Shown here piece by piece: positions 7,604 to 16,924 of a stretch of DNA of 64,000 bases (positions are counted from its first letter, which is position 1; the number at the start of each line of letters is the position of its first letter). The translations under genes and the position numbers were made by a program. The DNA is taken from NCBI RefSeq assembly GCF_037120705.1, contig NZ_JAWLJU010000002.1:2749501-2813500 (forward strand), written 5' to 3'. The notes below the pieces were generated by a model. That model did no database searches and had not been told where the DNA came from. It saw only the letters and a list, made by a program, of their open reading frames with translations. This DNA is from Pseudoalteromonas sp. UG3-2 (GTDB lineage Bacteria > Pseudomonadota > Gammaproteobacteria > Enterobacterales > Alteromonadaceae).

Positions 7604-8084
7604 TTTTATAGTCTCCAAAATACTACCCAGATACTGTGGGTGACCATTTTTATTTTATACTCCCTAACCCTTGCCATCTCAACTTACTTACTACAACTAA
7701 TTAGAGAGCAAATGCTCCTACTCACACTTGCAAAGTGTACCTACGGCTCGTGTAGATATTGATGCCGGTGCAAAGTGGCGTCACGGCAACAAGAAGACCG
7801 TGGCTTACTAGTTGCTTTGTTGCGCCAGCAACCTTGGCGTGAGCAGCGTTATAGTCCCCTAACAAAATAACACTATGGTCCCCAGCACTTCCTTAGCCAA
7901 AGTTGATTTAAGTAGTCCGATAAAAAACTTTTCTTTGCTTTTAAACCTTTCTCGCTTTAGTTGACGTCTAATCCAGTACCAATAAGTTAAGTTAGCAAGT
8001 TGAAACAGGCAGTTGAACTTGGGTTGCTTTGTTTGCATCACGGTATGTGCGAAGATTAAGCCGTCAACTCAAAGGATAAAACGC
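7604..8084. other. 481-bp region without a recognised gene
   Basis: This AT-rich stretch between rplI and the sigma factor gene must hold the promoter of the latter, but no convincing -35/-10 pair stood out. A 60-codon leftward frame at 7859-8041 has no recognisable motif and no clear ribosome binding site, so I do not call it. Confidence 0.5.
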
Positions 8085-8636
8085 ATGATAATTAATGCCA
8101 AAGAGGCATTTTCACAAGAACAAACCGATGCGCTAGTGGCGAGGTGTCAGCAAGGGGATCAAAGTGCTTTTCGTACTTTATTCGAGCAACATCATCGGCG
8201 AGTGTACGCACTGTGTTTACGTTTACTGGCGGAGCCTGCTCATGCAGAAGATGCATGCCAAGAAGTCTTCGTACAAGTGTGGCAAAAGATTGCGCAATTT
8301 CAGGGGCAGTCACAATTTACCACTTGGCTGCACAGTGTCACCAGCAATATCGCCATTAGTTATTTGCGCAAGCAAAAAAACTGGTTACAGAAAGTGGTGA
8401 GCTTTGAGCAGTCAGGTCTAGATGAGCAAGCAGCAGCCATGCTGGGCGACCTAAATGGTCTCGATCAGCTTATTGTTCGGTTACCAGAGCGCGCCAGGTT
8501 AGTTTTTGTTTTACATGCGGTAGAGGGCTATCGCCATGAGGAAATTGCCAACATGTTAGGTATGGCTGTGGGGTCGAGTAAATCGCAATACCATAGAGCA
8601 CGAAATTTATTACAGGAGTGGTACAACAATGAGTAA
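8085..8636 (+). CDS. ECF-type RNA polymerase sigma factor
   Basis: A 183-residue alternative sigma factor. Region 2 runs from about 10 to 90 (FEQHHRRVYALCLRLL, AEDACQEVFVQVWQKIAQF) and region 4 from about 125 to 178 (LPERARLVFVLHAVEGYRHEEIANMLGMAVGSSKSQYHRAR, a helix-turn-helix). I start it at ATG 8085 after AAAGGA; the longer in-frame version adds a Cys-rich stretch that fits no sigma factor. It overlaps the next gene by 8 nt. The trio with an anti-sigma-like and a DUF4097 gene suggests an envelope-stress type regulon. Confidence 0.92.
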   Translation: MIINAKEAFSQEQTDALVARCQQGDQSAFRTLFEQHHRRVYALCLRLLAEPAHAEDACQEVFVQVWQKIAQFQGQSQFTTWLHSVTSNIAISYLRKQKNWLQKVVSFEQSGLDEQAAAMLGDLNGLDQLIVRLPERARLVFVLHAVEGYRHEEIANMLGMAVGSSKSQYHRARNLLQEWYNNE

Positions 8637-9108
8637 ACCCTCATTCGATGAATTTATGCAAAATGCACTGGAACAAAAGTCGCAAGCGCAGCCACAACGC
8701 GATTTATGGTCTGGGATAGAGCGTGCGATTAACCAGCCAGCAGCGATTGAACCTACTCCAAGTAGTAATCACTGGCAGAAGTTATCGGGTATTGCAGCAT
8801 GCACCATTGCCGGGTTACTCGCATGGCAGGTGGTGATGAACCAACCGCAGCAGGACTCGCTGGCTAACATTAGTGCCTTTTTTGAACAGCAAAAGCAGTC
8901 TTTATTGGTGCAGTATCAATCGCAACCGGCATTAACATCCGATTGGCAGGTGCAGCTACAGGAACTGGAAGACGCGGAGCAAGCGATTAAATTATCGCTT
9001 AAGCAAGACCCAGAAAACGCAGCGCTGTTAAAAATGTTAGCGCAAGTATACCAGCAGCAACTTGACCTAATAAACAAGGTTCATGAGCCACAATGGCAAC
9101 AAATTTAG
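8629..9108 (+). CDS. Probable membrane-anchored anti-sigma factor
   Basis: A 159-residue protein I recognise by context and shape, not by sequence family. Residues 1-45 are hydrophilic and would be cytoplasmic; one membrane segment follows around 49-66 (IAACTIAGLLAWQVVM); the rest is Gln-rich, charged and likely periplasmic. Coupled translation with the sigma factor and the single-span topology are typical of anti-sigma factors. No zinc HxxxCxxC motif is visible, so it is not a classic ZAS protein. The C-terminal part is predicted helical and Gln-rich. Confidence 0.7.
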   Translation: MSKPSFDEFMQNALEQKSQAQPQRDLWSGIERAINQPAAIEPTPSSNHWQKLSGIAACTIAGLLAWQVVMNQPQQDSLANISAFFEQQKQSLLVQYQSQPALTSDWQVQLQELEDAEQAIKLSLKQDPENAALLKMLAQVYQQQLDLINKVHEPQWQQI

Positions 9109-9118
9109 GAGAATGAGG

Positions 9119-10057
9119 ATGAGAGCATTACTATTAACCTTAGCGGCATTACCTGCGTTGGCCCTTGCCGGAGAGCAGATAGACAAAGAATTAAACATTC
9201 CCAGTGATGGTAAAGTCATTATTGAAAACCAGCGTGGTGATGTAGTGATCAAAACCTGGGACAAAGGCGTGTTTAAGGTCACCGGTGAGTTAGATGACAA
9301 AGCAAAAGGCTATCGCCTAGAAAACCAAGGTCAGGTGACCGAATTTATTGTAGAAATGCCTAAACGCTATCAAAGCTGGGGTGGGCGAGGTGGCTCGGAA
9401 CTGACTATTTTTATGCCGCGCACCAGCGAGCTAGATTTTGAGGGCGTAGTGGTTGATGTGGAAGCGGCGGATTTGCAGGCTGGAGCTCGTATTAAAACCG
9501 TGAATGGCAATATCGAGCTGCGCCAAGCCAGTGGCAAAATCACTCTGGAAACGGTGAATGGCGACATTGATACTCGTGACCTTTCTGGCAATATTCAGTT
9601 TGAGACCGTAAATGGTGATATTGAAGACATTGACTCTGCGGGTAAGCTGAGATTTAGCGCGGTCAATGGCGAAATTAAGACGCAAACCACAGCCAATGAG
9701 CTACGCCTAGAAAACGTCAATGGCGAAGTGGAATTAAGAATGAGTGAGTTAAAAGACCTGAGACTGTCCACGGTAAATGGTGAAATTGAAGTGTATATGG
9801 AGACCCTTGCAAGCAACGCTAACCTCAACCTCGACAGTGTCAGTGGCGATATTGAGCTGTACTTCCCGGCAGAGGTATCCGCCCGCTTTGATATTAATGC
9901 TCATTCCGGTGGCCGTATTAATAACCAATTGAGCTCAGATCAAGTGAAAAAAGAAAAGTATGGGCCAGCACGTTCATTGGAGTTTGTGTTAGGCGATGGC
10001 GATGCCGATGTTGAAATTGATACGGTCAGCGGCAATGTTGAGCTAAAGCGTCAGTAG
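9119..10057 (+). CDS. DUF4097-family periplasmic/outer-envelope repeat protein
   Basis: A 312-residue protein with a signal peptide (MRALLLTLAALPALALA). After a short N-terminal domain it contains a series of VNG-centred repeats of about 20 residues (VNGNIEL, VNGDIDT, VNGDIED, VNGEIKT, VNGEVEL, VNGEIEV, then VSGDIEL and VSGNVEL), which would form a right-handed beta-solenoid. This is the DUF4097 pattern. The ATG at 9119 is preferred: AGGAG (9107-9111) is 7 nt upstream, while ATG 9113 is too close. It is probably in one operon with the sigma and anti-sigma genes, with only a short gap. Its function is unknown. Confidence 0.85.
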   Translation: MRALLLTLAALPALALAGEQIDKELNIPSDGKVIIENQRGDVVIKTWDKGVFKVTGELDDKAKGYRLENQGQVTEFIVEMPKRYQSWGGRGGSELTIFMPRTSELDFEGVVVDVEAADLQAGARIKTVNGNIELRQASGKITLETVNGDIDTRDLSGNIQFETVNGDIEDIDSAGKLRFSAVNGEIKTQTTANELRLENVNGEVELRMSELKDLRLSTVNGEIEVYMETLASNANLNLDSVSGDIELYFPAEVSARFDINAHSGGRINNQLSSDQVKKEKYGPARSLEFVLGDGDADVEIDTVSGNVELKRQ

Positions 10058-10086
10058 TCGTGTTTATAGACAAGCTTTCTGAGCTT

Positions 10087-10117
10087 AAAGCCGGTGTTTT
10101 TATAGCACCGGCTTTTT
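10087..10117 (+). terminator. Intrinsic terminator after the DUF4097 gene
   Basis: AAAGCCGGTG (10087-10096) and CACCGGCTTT (10106-10115) form a perfect 10-bp stem with a 9-nt loop, followed by more T residues. Confidence 0.92.
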
Positions 10118-10122
10118 GTTGT

Positions 10123-10150
10123 TTGCAGTTAATCTGAGACCAGATACAAT
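10123..10150 (+). promoter_or_regulatory. Candidate promoter of dnaB-alr
   Basis: TTGCAG (10123-10128), a 16-bp spacer and TACAAT (10145-10150) lie 30 bp before the dnaB start. Confidence 0.55.
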
Positions 10151-10180
10151 AGAGGGCCGTCGACCTCTCATTGTTGTGAT

Positions 10181-11560
10181 ATGGCTAAATCTGATCTACA
10201 AGTTGATACCTTAAAAGTACCACCCCATTCCATTGAAGCCGAGCAATCTGTGCTTGGTGGTTTAATGCTCGACAACGAAGCATTTGACCGCGTGGCAGAA
10301 TTGGTGGTGTCTCATGACTTTTACACCAGAACCCATAAGTTGATCTTTGAATCGATGGAAAAGCTGGTGGAATTAGGTCAGCCCATCGACTTAATCACCA
10401 TTTCTGAGAACTTAGAAAAGAATCACCAACTGGAAACGGTAGGTGGCTTTTCTTATTTAGCTGAAATCGCTAAAAACACCCCGAGTGCTGCCAATATTGA
10501 TGCCTACGCGAGCATTGTACGCGAGCGCGCCGTGGTGCGCGAGATGATTGGTGTTGCCAACGAAATCGCGGAGGCGGGCTTTAACCCTGAAGGGCGTGAT
10601 AGCCATGAGCTATTGGACTTAGCCGAAAGTAAAGTGTTTAAAATTGCGGAGCAGCGCTCAAAAAGCACCGAAGGGCCGCAAAGCATTCATAACATACTGG
10701 AAAAAACCGTCGATAAAATTGAAGAGCTATACCAGTCGCCGCAAGACGGGGTGACTGGGGTGAGCACCGGCTATGGCGATCTGGATAAGATGACCGCCGG
10801 ATTACAACCTTCCGACTTAGTGATAGTTGCGGCACGACCTTCAATGGGTAAGACCACCTTCGCCATGAACTTGGCTGAGCACGCGGCTATGACCCAAGAC
10901 AAGCCGGTGCTTATTTACTCTTTGGAGATGCCCTCCGATCAGATCATGATGAGGATGCTGGCTTCACTAGGCCGTATAAACCAGACCAAGGTACGTACCG
11001 GGCAATTAGATGATGATGATTGGGCTCGCTTGTCATCCACCATGGGGCTGTTGATGGAAAAAGGCAAAATGTACATTGACGATGCCTCAGGCCTCACGCC
11101 AACCGACGTGCGCTCAAGAGCACGACGTATTGCTCGGGATCACGGCGGCATCAGTATGATCATGGTGGATTACCTGCAACTTATGCGAGTACCGAGTTTA
11201 TCCGATAACCGTACCTTGGAAATTGCCGAAATATCGCGCTCACTGAAAGCCTTGGCAAAAGAGTTAGAATGCCCAGTTATTGCACTATCGCAGCTGAACC
11301 GTACCTTGGAGCAGCGGGCAGATAAGCGACCAGTGAACTCCGACTTGCGGGAATCGGGCTCTATCGAGCAGGATGCCGACTTAATCATGTTTATTTACCG
11401 TGATGAAGTATACAACGAAGACAGCCCAGACAAAGGCACAGCCGAGATCATCATTGGTAAACAGCGTAATGGTCCGATTGGTAAGGTTAGGTTAACGTTC
11501 CAAGGTCAATACTCACGTTTTGACAACTATGCTGGTCCTGCTATGGACGATGAGTATTAA
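10181..11560 (+). CDS. dnaB: Replicative DNA helicase DnaB
   Basis: DnaB is the hexameric helicase that opens the replication fork. The 459-residue protein has the N-terminal primase-interacting domain (PPHSIEAEQSVLGGLMLDNEAF), a linker, and the RecA-like ATPase with Walker A ARPSMGKTT at about 222-230, the MIMVDYLQLM Walker B strand, IALSQLNR and the arginine finger region SDLRESGSIEQDAD. No intein or insertion interrupts it. It is followed by alr after 21 bp, the same order as in E. coli (dnaB-alr). Confidence 0.98.
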   Translation: MAKSDLQVDTLKVPPHSIEAEQSVLGGLMLDNEAFDRVAELVVSHDFYTRTHKLIFESMEKLVELGQPIDLITISENLEKNHQLETVGGFSYLAEIAKNTPSAANIDAYASIVRERAVVREMIGVANEIAEAGFNPEGRDSHELLDLAESKVFKIAEQRSKSTEGPQSIHNILEKTVDKIEELYQSPQDGVTGVSTGYGDLDKMTAGLQPSDLVIVAARPSMGKTTFAMNLAEHAAMTQDKPVLIYSLEMPSDQIMMRMLASLGRINQTKVRTGQLDDDDWARLSSTMGLLMEKGKMYIDDASGLTPTDVRSRARRIARDHGGISMIMVDYLQLMRVPSLSDNRTLEIAEISRSLKALAKELECPVIALSQLNRTLEQRADKRPVNSDLRESGSIEQDADLIMFIYRDEVYNEDSPDKGTAEIIIGKQRNGPIGKVRLTFQGQYSRFDNYAGPAMDDEY

Positions 11561-11581
11561 TAATTTACAAGAGTAGTAAGC

Positions 11582-12658
11582 ATGCGATTAGCCTGTGCCG
11601 AAATTGACCTAACTGCGTTACAAGCCAACTTGAAGCGCACGCAACAGATGGCGCCCAACAGCAAAATAATGGCGGTGTTAAAAGCCAATGCCTATGGTCA
11701 TGGTTTAGTGAAGGTGGCACAGCACCTTAACGAAGCCGATGCCTTTGCGGTCGCCCGCATTGACGAGGCGCTGGCACTCAGAGCTGGTGGTATCACCAAG
11801 CCGATTGTGCTGCTTGAAGGCTTTTTTCATGCCTCAGACTTACCGATTTTATTGGCTAACAACCTCCAAACAATTGTACATAACATTCAGCAACTAGAAG
11901 CCATAGAGCAAGCGCAGCTCGATGCTAAACTCACGGTATGGCTTAAGGTGGATACTGGCATGCATCGTCTAGGCGTTGAGCCAAGCGAGTTTTTAGCCTT
12001 TCATAAGAGGTTAAAAGCCTGCGCCAACGTTGCCGATACTATTCACTTGATGACCCACTTTGCCTGTGCCGATGATAAACACAATGATCAGACGCAGGTG
12101 CAGCAGGCGCTGTTTACTCGTCTCGTCGATACGCTATCTGGACCACTTTGTTTAGCCAACTCTGCAGCGGTGATTGGCTGGCCACAAACCCATGGCGATT
12201 GGATCCGTCCTGGGTTAATGCTCTATGGTATATCGCCCATGCAAAATGGCGTAGGCCAGCAGCATGGCTTGCAGCCTGTGATGCGCTTGACCACTAAGGT
12301 CATTGCTATTCGGCAGCTAAAAGCCAATAGCCCAGTAGGCTACGGCGGTCGTTGGCAAAGCCCGTGTGATACCCAGTTAGCGATTATTGGCGTGGGTTAT
12401 GGCGATGGCTATCCACGCCACGCCCAATGCGGCACGCCTGTGGTGATCCGCAATAAACGCTACGGCATTGTTGGCAGTGTTTCTATGGATATGATCAGCG
12501 TTGACATTGGCGCCAACCCCGATGGCATTCAGGTGGGCGATGAGGTGGAAATGTGGGGGCCGAACTTAGCGGTGGAAGAGGTAGCCCGCTGCGCAGGCAC
12601 CATCCCCTATGAACTGCTTTGTAACGTTACGCCCCGGGTGAGCTACGAATATTGCTGA
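11582..12658 (+). CDS. alr: Alanine racemase, biosynthetic
   Basis: Alr makes D-alanine for peptidoglycan using pyridoxal phosphate. In the 358-residue protein the PLP lysine is Lys34 in [11 protein letters not shown], and the catalytic tyrosine region is [20 protein letters not shown] is also typical. The operon position after dnaB identifies it as the housekeeping copy. Its 3' end overlaps the convergent yjbQ gene by 16 bp. Confidence 0.96.
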   Translation: MRLACAEIDLTALQANLKRTQQMAPNSKIMAVLKANAYGHGLVKVAQHLNEADAFAVARIDEALALRAGGITKPIVLLEGFFHASDLPILLANNLQTIVHNIQQLEAIEQAQLDAKLTVWLKVDTGMHRLGVEPSEFLAFHKRLKACANVADTIHLMTHFACADDKHNDQTQVQQALFTRLVDTLSGPLCLANSAAVIGWPQTHGDWIRPGLMLYGISPMQNGVGQQHGLQPVMRLTTKVIAIRQLKANSPVGYGGRWQSPCDTQLAIIGVGYGDGYPRHAQCGTPVVIRNKRYGIVGSVSMDMISVDIGANPDGIQVGDEVEMWGPNLAVEEVARCAGTIPYELLCNVTPRVSYEYC

Positions 12659-13074
12659 CCTTGTAAGGTGGCTATAAGCCGTCTGGCGCCGCCGTGGTCG
12701 CGGTGCTCGCCTAGGTAGACCCCTTGCCAAGTACCCAGTTGCAGTTCTCCATTAGCAATAGGCAGCGTCAATTCACAGCCCAGAGTGCTCGATTTGATGT
12801 GAGCTGGCATATCGTCATCGCCTTCATAATCATGGCGATAATAGCTTTGCCGTTCAGGCACAAAATGATTAAAGTGGCTTTCCATGTCCATGCGCACGGT
12901 AGGATCGGCGTTTTCATTAATGGTTAAACTGGCCGAGGTATGTTGTAAAAATAAATGCAGCAGGCCGACCTTAATCTGTTTAAGCTCTGGTAACTGTTGC
13001 AGAATTTCATTATCGACTAAGTGAAAGCCCCGGTTGCGAGGCTTAAGCGTGATGTGTTTTTGTTGCCAAGTCAT
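12643..13074 (-). CDS. yjbQ: YjbQ/UPF0047 family protein
   Basis: A 143-residue member of the UPF0047 family. Visible signatures are [18 protein letters not shown] and a C-terminal [14 protein letters not shown]. coli YjbQ has been reported to have weak thiamine phosphate synthase activity, but its true role is not settled. It is the last gene of a possible leftward group with the CheX-like gene, with a 13-bp gap. In E. coli yjbQ also lies close to alr and dnaB. Confidence 0.88.
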   Translation of the reverse strand: MTWQQKHITLKPRNRGFHLVDNEILQQLPELKQIKVGLLHLFLQHTSASLTINENADPTVRMDMESHFNHFVPERQSYYRHDYEGDDDMPAHIKSSTLGCELTLPIANGELQLGTWQGVYLGEHRDHGGARRLIATLQGQQYS

Positions 13075-13087
13075 CAGGAAGTGTACT

Positions 13088-13564
13088 TTACTGTTGTGCT
13101 AGTTTATCGAAGCTGACCTCAATGTTAGCGTTACCATCAGCGGAGGTGAATGGCATAATAAGCTTGGGCCCTTCGCATTTATGGGTAATAGTATGACCTG
13201 GGCCTGACACCACAACAGGTGTGGCCATATCAAATTCATAGCCTTTTTCGCCCAATAGATTCTTAGCACCACCGGTGACCATGTTAGTGATTTCACCTAC
13301 CATGTCAGTGACGTCTTCATTTATGGAGTCTGGTCGTTCACCCAGCATGCGCTCCATAATGGTTAGCGCGAGGCTCTCATCAAACGTGATGGAAAATGAC
13401 CCCTTGGTTTGTGGACCCACCATACCAATCAGTCCAGAAACATCGCCCTGTGCCACTTCGTCCTTCTTAACCTTGGGCTTACCCGGCGTCAATTCTGTTT
13501 GCGCCATCGTGGCTAAGACATTGATTAAAGATGATAAAAAGGGGTTGATGAACTCTACATTCAT
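13088..13564 (-). CDS. CheX-like chemotaxis phosphatase
   Basis: A 158-residue protein of the CheC/CheX/FliY phosphatase fold. The key ExxN active-site motif is present as Glu91-xx-Asn94 in [13 protein letters not shown]; this motif removes phosphate from CheY in known members. No second ExxN motif is visible, which fits CheX rather than CheC. No chemotaxis genes lie nearby, so its response-regulator partner is encoded elsewhere. The short gap to yjbQ suggests joint transcription. Confidence 0.85.
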   Translation of the reverse strand: MNVEFINPFLSSLINVLATMAQTELTPGKPKVKKDEVAQGDVSGLIGMVGPQTKGSFSITFDESLALTIMERMLGERPDSINEDVTDMVGEITNMVTGGAKNLLGEKGYEFDMATPVVVSGPGHTITHKCEGPKLIMPFTSADGNANIEVSFDKLAQQ

Positions 13565-13642
13565 ATTTGATTTCCCTTACGCATTATTTTTTAATTTGCC
13601 GTTGTTACTCTTAAGTGTAGAGGGATTTTTGCGCGCTCGCAC

Positions 13643-14077
13643 TTAATCTTTACACTTTTCACAACGACCATGTGCTTCAATGGTTTGCTCTGAAACGATA
13701 AACCCCGTCTCAGCTGCTAGGTTATTTAACTCGTGCGAAATCGCACTAGAATGAAGCTCTTGAACGTGTCCGCAGCTGTCGCAGATCAGTAACTGAACAG
13801 GATGAATATGATCGAAGTGATGGCAAAGCATGAATGCATTGGTACTTTCAATCTTGTGAATAAAACCTAATTCAGACAGAAAGTCTAACGCGCGGTATAC
13901 GGTAGCAGGCTTAGCTGCAGATTCGGTAAGTTTTAATTCTTCAAGTAAGTCGTAAGCGCCCACGCCACCTTGCTTTGAGGCCAGTAATCTAAATACTTTT
14001 TCTCTGATTGGAGTGAATCTTGCGCCACGGTTATCGCATACTTGTTTAGCTTTACTAACTAGTAGTTCTATATTCAT
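13643..14077 (-). CDS. zur: Fur-family zinc uptake regulator Zur
   Basis: A 144-residue repressor with the Fur-family winged helix (FTPIREKVFRLL, KPATVYRALDFLSELGFIHKIES) and a dimer domain. Cys99/Cys102 and Cys139/Cys142 form the structural zinc site, and the His-rich HHFDHIH stretch provides sensory ligands. The sequence is closer to Zur than to Fur, as shown by the shorter length, the CEKC end and the missing Fur-type HHDH-containing region. A Zur-box-like site occurs in this window in front of the ABC transporter genes at 37-38 kb. Confidence 0.88.
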   Translation of the reverse strand: MNIELLVSKAKQVCDNRGARFTPIREKVFRLLASKQGGVGAYDLLEELKLTESAAKPATVYRALDFLSELGFIHKIESTNAFMLCHHFDHIHPVQLLICDSCGHVQELHSSAISHELNNLAAETGFIVSEQTIEAHGRCEKCKD

Positions 14078-14173
14078 GATTTAAATCCTTACACTGCTCT
14101 GCAATACTAACATATTATTTTTATTAGTCTTGTATTTCGCCGATTAATTATTTTACCGGCATGAGCAATGAAA

Positions 14174-16630
14174 CTAGGAGCTCTGCTGTAACTTACTGTG
14201 CCGCTCCAGATAATAGTCAGTGAATTCAGAAGAACTTAAAGGCTTGCTAATGAGGTAGCCTTGACCAAAGTCACAATCCAGTTGTTCTAATGTCAAAAGC
14301 TGCTCAACGGTTTCAACGCCTTCTGCGACTACGGTCATAGATAAATCATGGGCCATAGTGATAATGGTTTTGACCAGTGCCATTGACTCTGAAGAGCTTT
14401 GCATATCATTAATAAAGCTTTTATCGACTTTAAGGACATCAAATGGGAAGTGTCTTAGGTAGTTTAATGAAGAGTAGCCGGTGCCAAAATCATCCAATGA
14501 CAAAGTCAGTCCCAGACCGTGGAGTTGATCCAACACCGTGCGCGCTTTAGATTGCCCTGAGATCAACACCCCTTCGGTGATTTCAAGCTCGATATGACGT
14601 TTGTCCATGGGAATATCGTCGAGCATAGCCGTGACTTTTGCTACTAAACTAGGCTCTTTAAACTGCCTTGGTGATAGGTTAATGGCAATACGAAAACCGG
14701 GATGTAAGGTTTGCTGCCAGCTGAGCGACTGCTGAATGGCTTGAAATAGCACCCACTCACCAATGTCAATGATCAAACCACTTTGCTCCGCCACGGGTAT
14801 AAACTCATCGGGTGAAACTGGACCGAGCTGTTCACTGTGCCAACGCAGTAACGCTTCGGCGCCAAAAATACTGCGGTCTGCGATGTTAAACTGTGGCTGG
14901 TAGAAGACTTCAAACTCGCCTTTGTGCAGCGCTACTCGCAATGCTTCTTCTATTTCTAAACGCCGGTTAAGTTGCCGCCCCATGGTTTGATTAAATAAAC
15001 AGTAGGTGTTGCGACCAAGGTTTTTAGCGCTATACATGGCGGTATCTGCATGGCTCAGCATGTCGGTTGGGGTACGAGCATCGCCGGGGTAGACTGCCAC
15101 GCCTAAGCTAATGGAAATATTAAACTCGCGCTCCATAACCGCAAGTGGTTGTTGAAATTGCTTAACCAACTTTTCAGCCACTGGTGTTACTGCGGCTACT
15201 GACTTAAAACCGCCCATTAAAACAATAAACTCATCGCCACCAAGGCGTGCTACGGTGTCTTGTTTTCTCAAGCTTTGGCTTAACCTATTCCCCGCGGCAA
15301 TCAATACCTTGTCACCCACTTCATGGCCCAAGGTATCATTAATCTTTTTAAAATCGTCAAGGTCGATAAAAAACACCACCGCCACTTCTTTGTTACGCTC
15401 GGCGTCTAGTAATAGTTGCGAGAGACGCTCTAAGGCTAAAAAACGGTTGGGCAAATCGGTTAGGGTATCGTAAAAAGCGTGGTGTAAAATAACCTCTTCT
15501 TGACGCTTTTTTTCCGTTATATTGCGCACTGCTATTACTAGCAAGTCGGTATTAGGGATAGGGGACAATCTGGCTTCAAACAGTTTGCTTTGGCCGTCAA
15601 AGTCCAGCGAATACTCAAGCTGCGTCATACTGTGATATCGCGTAGACGAGTTAATCGCCTGATTAAACTGCTTAGCGACATGGCTTGGTAAAACTTCTGC
15701 TATGGTTTTATTAATAAAACTGTCGGGATCGACATACAAATCTTGCGCTTCACCGGCATGGTACTCAATAATTTTTCCTTCTTTATCAATGATAAAGAAT
15801 AAATCCGGCAGCGCAGAAAAAATGCCATCAATAAAAGCCTGTCTTTGCCGGAGTTTATCAGTCGCTATGGCTTGCTCTTGCCAGTTTTCTTCCAAGGCTT
15901 GCGCCATGGTATTCAATTGCTTTGCTAGCACCGCAAATTCGCCTTTGCCATGTACCTCAGCCCGACTGCCAAGCGACTGTGAGGTGAGTTGTTTGCCAAC
16001 TTTAATGAGGTAGTTAATAGGGCTGTGAATATAGCGGCGAATAAACACTAATAGGCCTGTTAATAGGGCCATCAACAGCAAAAAAAGCAGTGCTAGCTTA
16101 ACCGTAAATTGCTGTTCTAGCTCCGCAATGACAGGTGATAAATCATACGTTGCGATTAACTGTAATGGCGCGGTATCAGTGGCATTAAGTGGCTCAATAG
16201 TGCGCGTGGCAACTATCGCTTGTTGGGCGGGTAGGTATTGAGTGCTTAAATTGTCTGAATAACCTACTTCTTGCAGCCACTGCTGGTTTTGCCGCTGAGC
16301 CAACCAAGTGGCGGCGGCTTGTTTGGTGGGGTTTGAATCTGCCGCAACCAATTGCTTGTTTTGCGCTAAAAAAAGAGTGATATAGCTGGGGTTTTCCAAG
16401 TAACTGTTGATAAGCTCCGCTGTGGCACTGTCTTGCAGCGGCTGGTTGCTGATGGCTTTGGCTAAATGGTTAAGCTCGGAACTTAGCTGCAATTGAAACG
16501 TAGAGATTAAACGCTCACGTTCGCTGACAAAGGAGGTGGCGACAATAATGAGCGAGAAAAATAAGCAAAAGGCTAGGGTGCCCCAAGTTAACGTTTTCTT
16601 TAAGTTAATCGCAATTATTCGATTTTCCAT
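14174..16630 (-). CDS. PAS-GGDEF-EAL membrane sensor, likely bifunctional c-di-GMP enzyme
   Basis: An 818-residue inner-membrane protein. Two membrane segments (about 13-32 and 176-195) bracket a periplasmic sensor domain of about 140 residues. A HAMP-like linker follows, then PAS (about 265-370), GGDEF (about 380-540) and EAL (about 550-805). The cyclase motif is RLGGDEF with an intact inhibitory RxxD site (RKQD) five residues before it. The phosphodiesterase motifs EALLRW, DDFGTGYSS and AEGVE are all intact. Both activities are therefore possible; which dominates cannot be told from sequence. It stands alone, divergent from the gamma-glutamyltransferase gene. Confidence 0.93.
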   Translation of the reverse strand: MENRIIAINLKKTLTWGTLAFCLFFSLIIVATSFVSERERLISTFQLQLSSELNHLAKAISNQPLQDSATAELINSYLENPSYITLFLAQNKQLVAADSNPTKQAAATWLAQRQNQQWLQEVGYSDNLSTQYLPAQQAIVATRTIEPLNATDTAPLQLIATYDLSPVIAELEQQFTVKLALLFLLLMALLTGLLVFIRRYIHSPINYLIKVGKQLTSQSLGSRAEVHGKGEFAVLAKQLNTMAQALEENWQEQAIATDKLRQRQAFIDGIFSALPDLFFIIDKEGKIIEYHAGEAQDLYVDPDSFINKTIAEVLPSHVAKQFNQAINSSTRYHSMTQLEYSLDFDGQSKLFEARLSPIPNTDLLVIAVRNITEKKRQEEVILHHAFYDTLTDLPNRFLALERLSQLLLDAERNKEVAVVFFIDLDDFKKINDTLGHEVGDKVLIAAGNRLSQSLRKQDTVARLGGDEFIVLMGGFKSVAAVTPVAEKLVKQFQQPLAVMEREFNISISLGVAVYPGDARTPTDMLSHADTAMYSAKNLGRNTYCLFNQTMGRQLNRRLEIEEALRVALHKGEFEVFYQPQFNIADRSIFGAEALLRWHSEQLGPVSPDEFIPVAEQSGLIIDIGEWVLFQAIQQSLSWQQTLHPGFRIAINLSPRQFKEPSLVAKVTAMLDDIPMDKRHIELEITEGVLISGQSKARTVLDQLHGLGLTLSLDDFGTGYSSLNYLRHFPFDVLKVDKSFINDMQSSSESMALVKTIITMAHDLSMTVVAEGVETVEQLLTLEQLDCDFGQGYLISKPLSSSEFTDYYLERHSKLQQSS

Positions 16631-16924
16631 AAATACCTATGCGCGCCTATAAACAAATGTAAATACGGAACTATTACATGGATGCATTCCGTTACAGGCT
16701 GGAATGGCAGAGTGTGTTATCGAGTCCGTGAAGTTACCTTAGTTCAGTGTAGTTCAGCACTGCGGTTATGTAGCAATAAAGTCAAAAAACTCAGCAAAAA
16801 TTGATATAAATCTATCCCTGTAATCGGTTCAATCTTGTTAAACGCTAAATTGAGCGCAAAGCCATTGCGACAGCAAACCTTTGTTAACTATAGTGGTTAA
16901 AAAGAGAGCAACAGAGAACAAGTA

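Noticed and set aside
7859..8041. Leftward 60-codon frame in the rplI-sigma gap
   Set aside because: No recognised motif, no ribosome binding site, and it overlaps the region where the sigma factor promoter must lie.
9370..9828. Several leftward frames inside the DUF4097 gene
   Set aside because: They are antisense shadows produced by the VNG repeats, with low-complexity Ser/Ile-rich translations.
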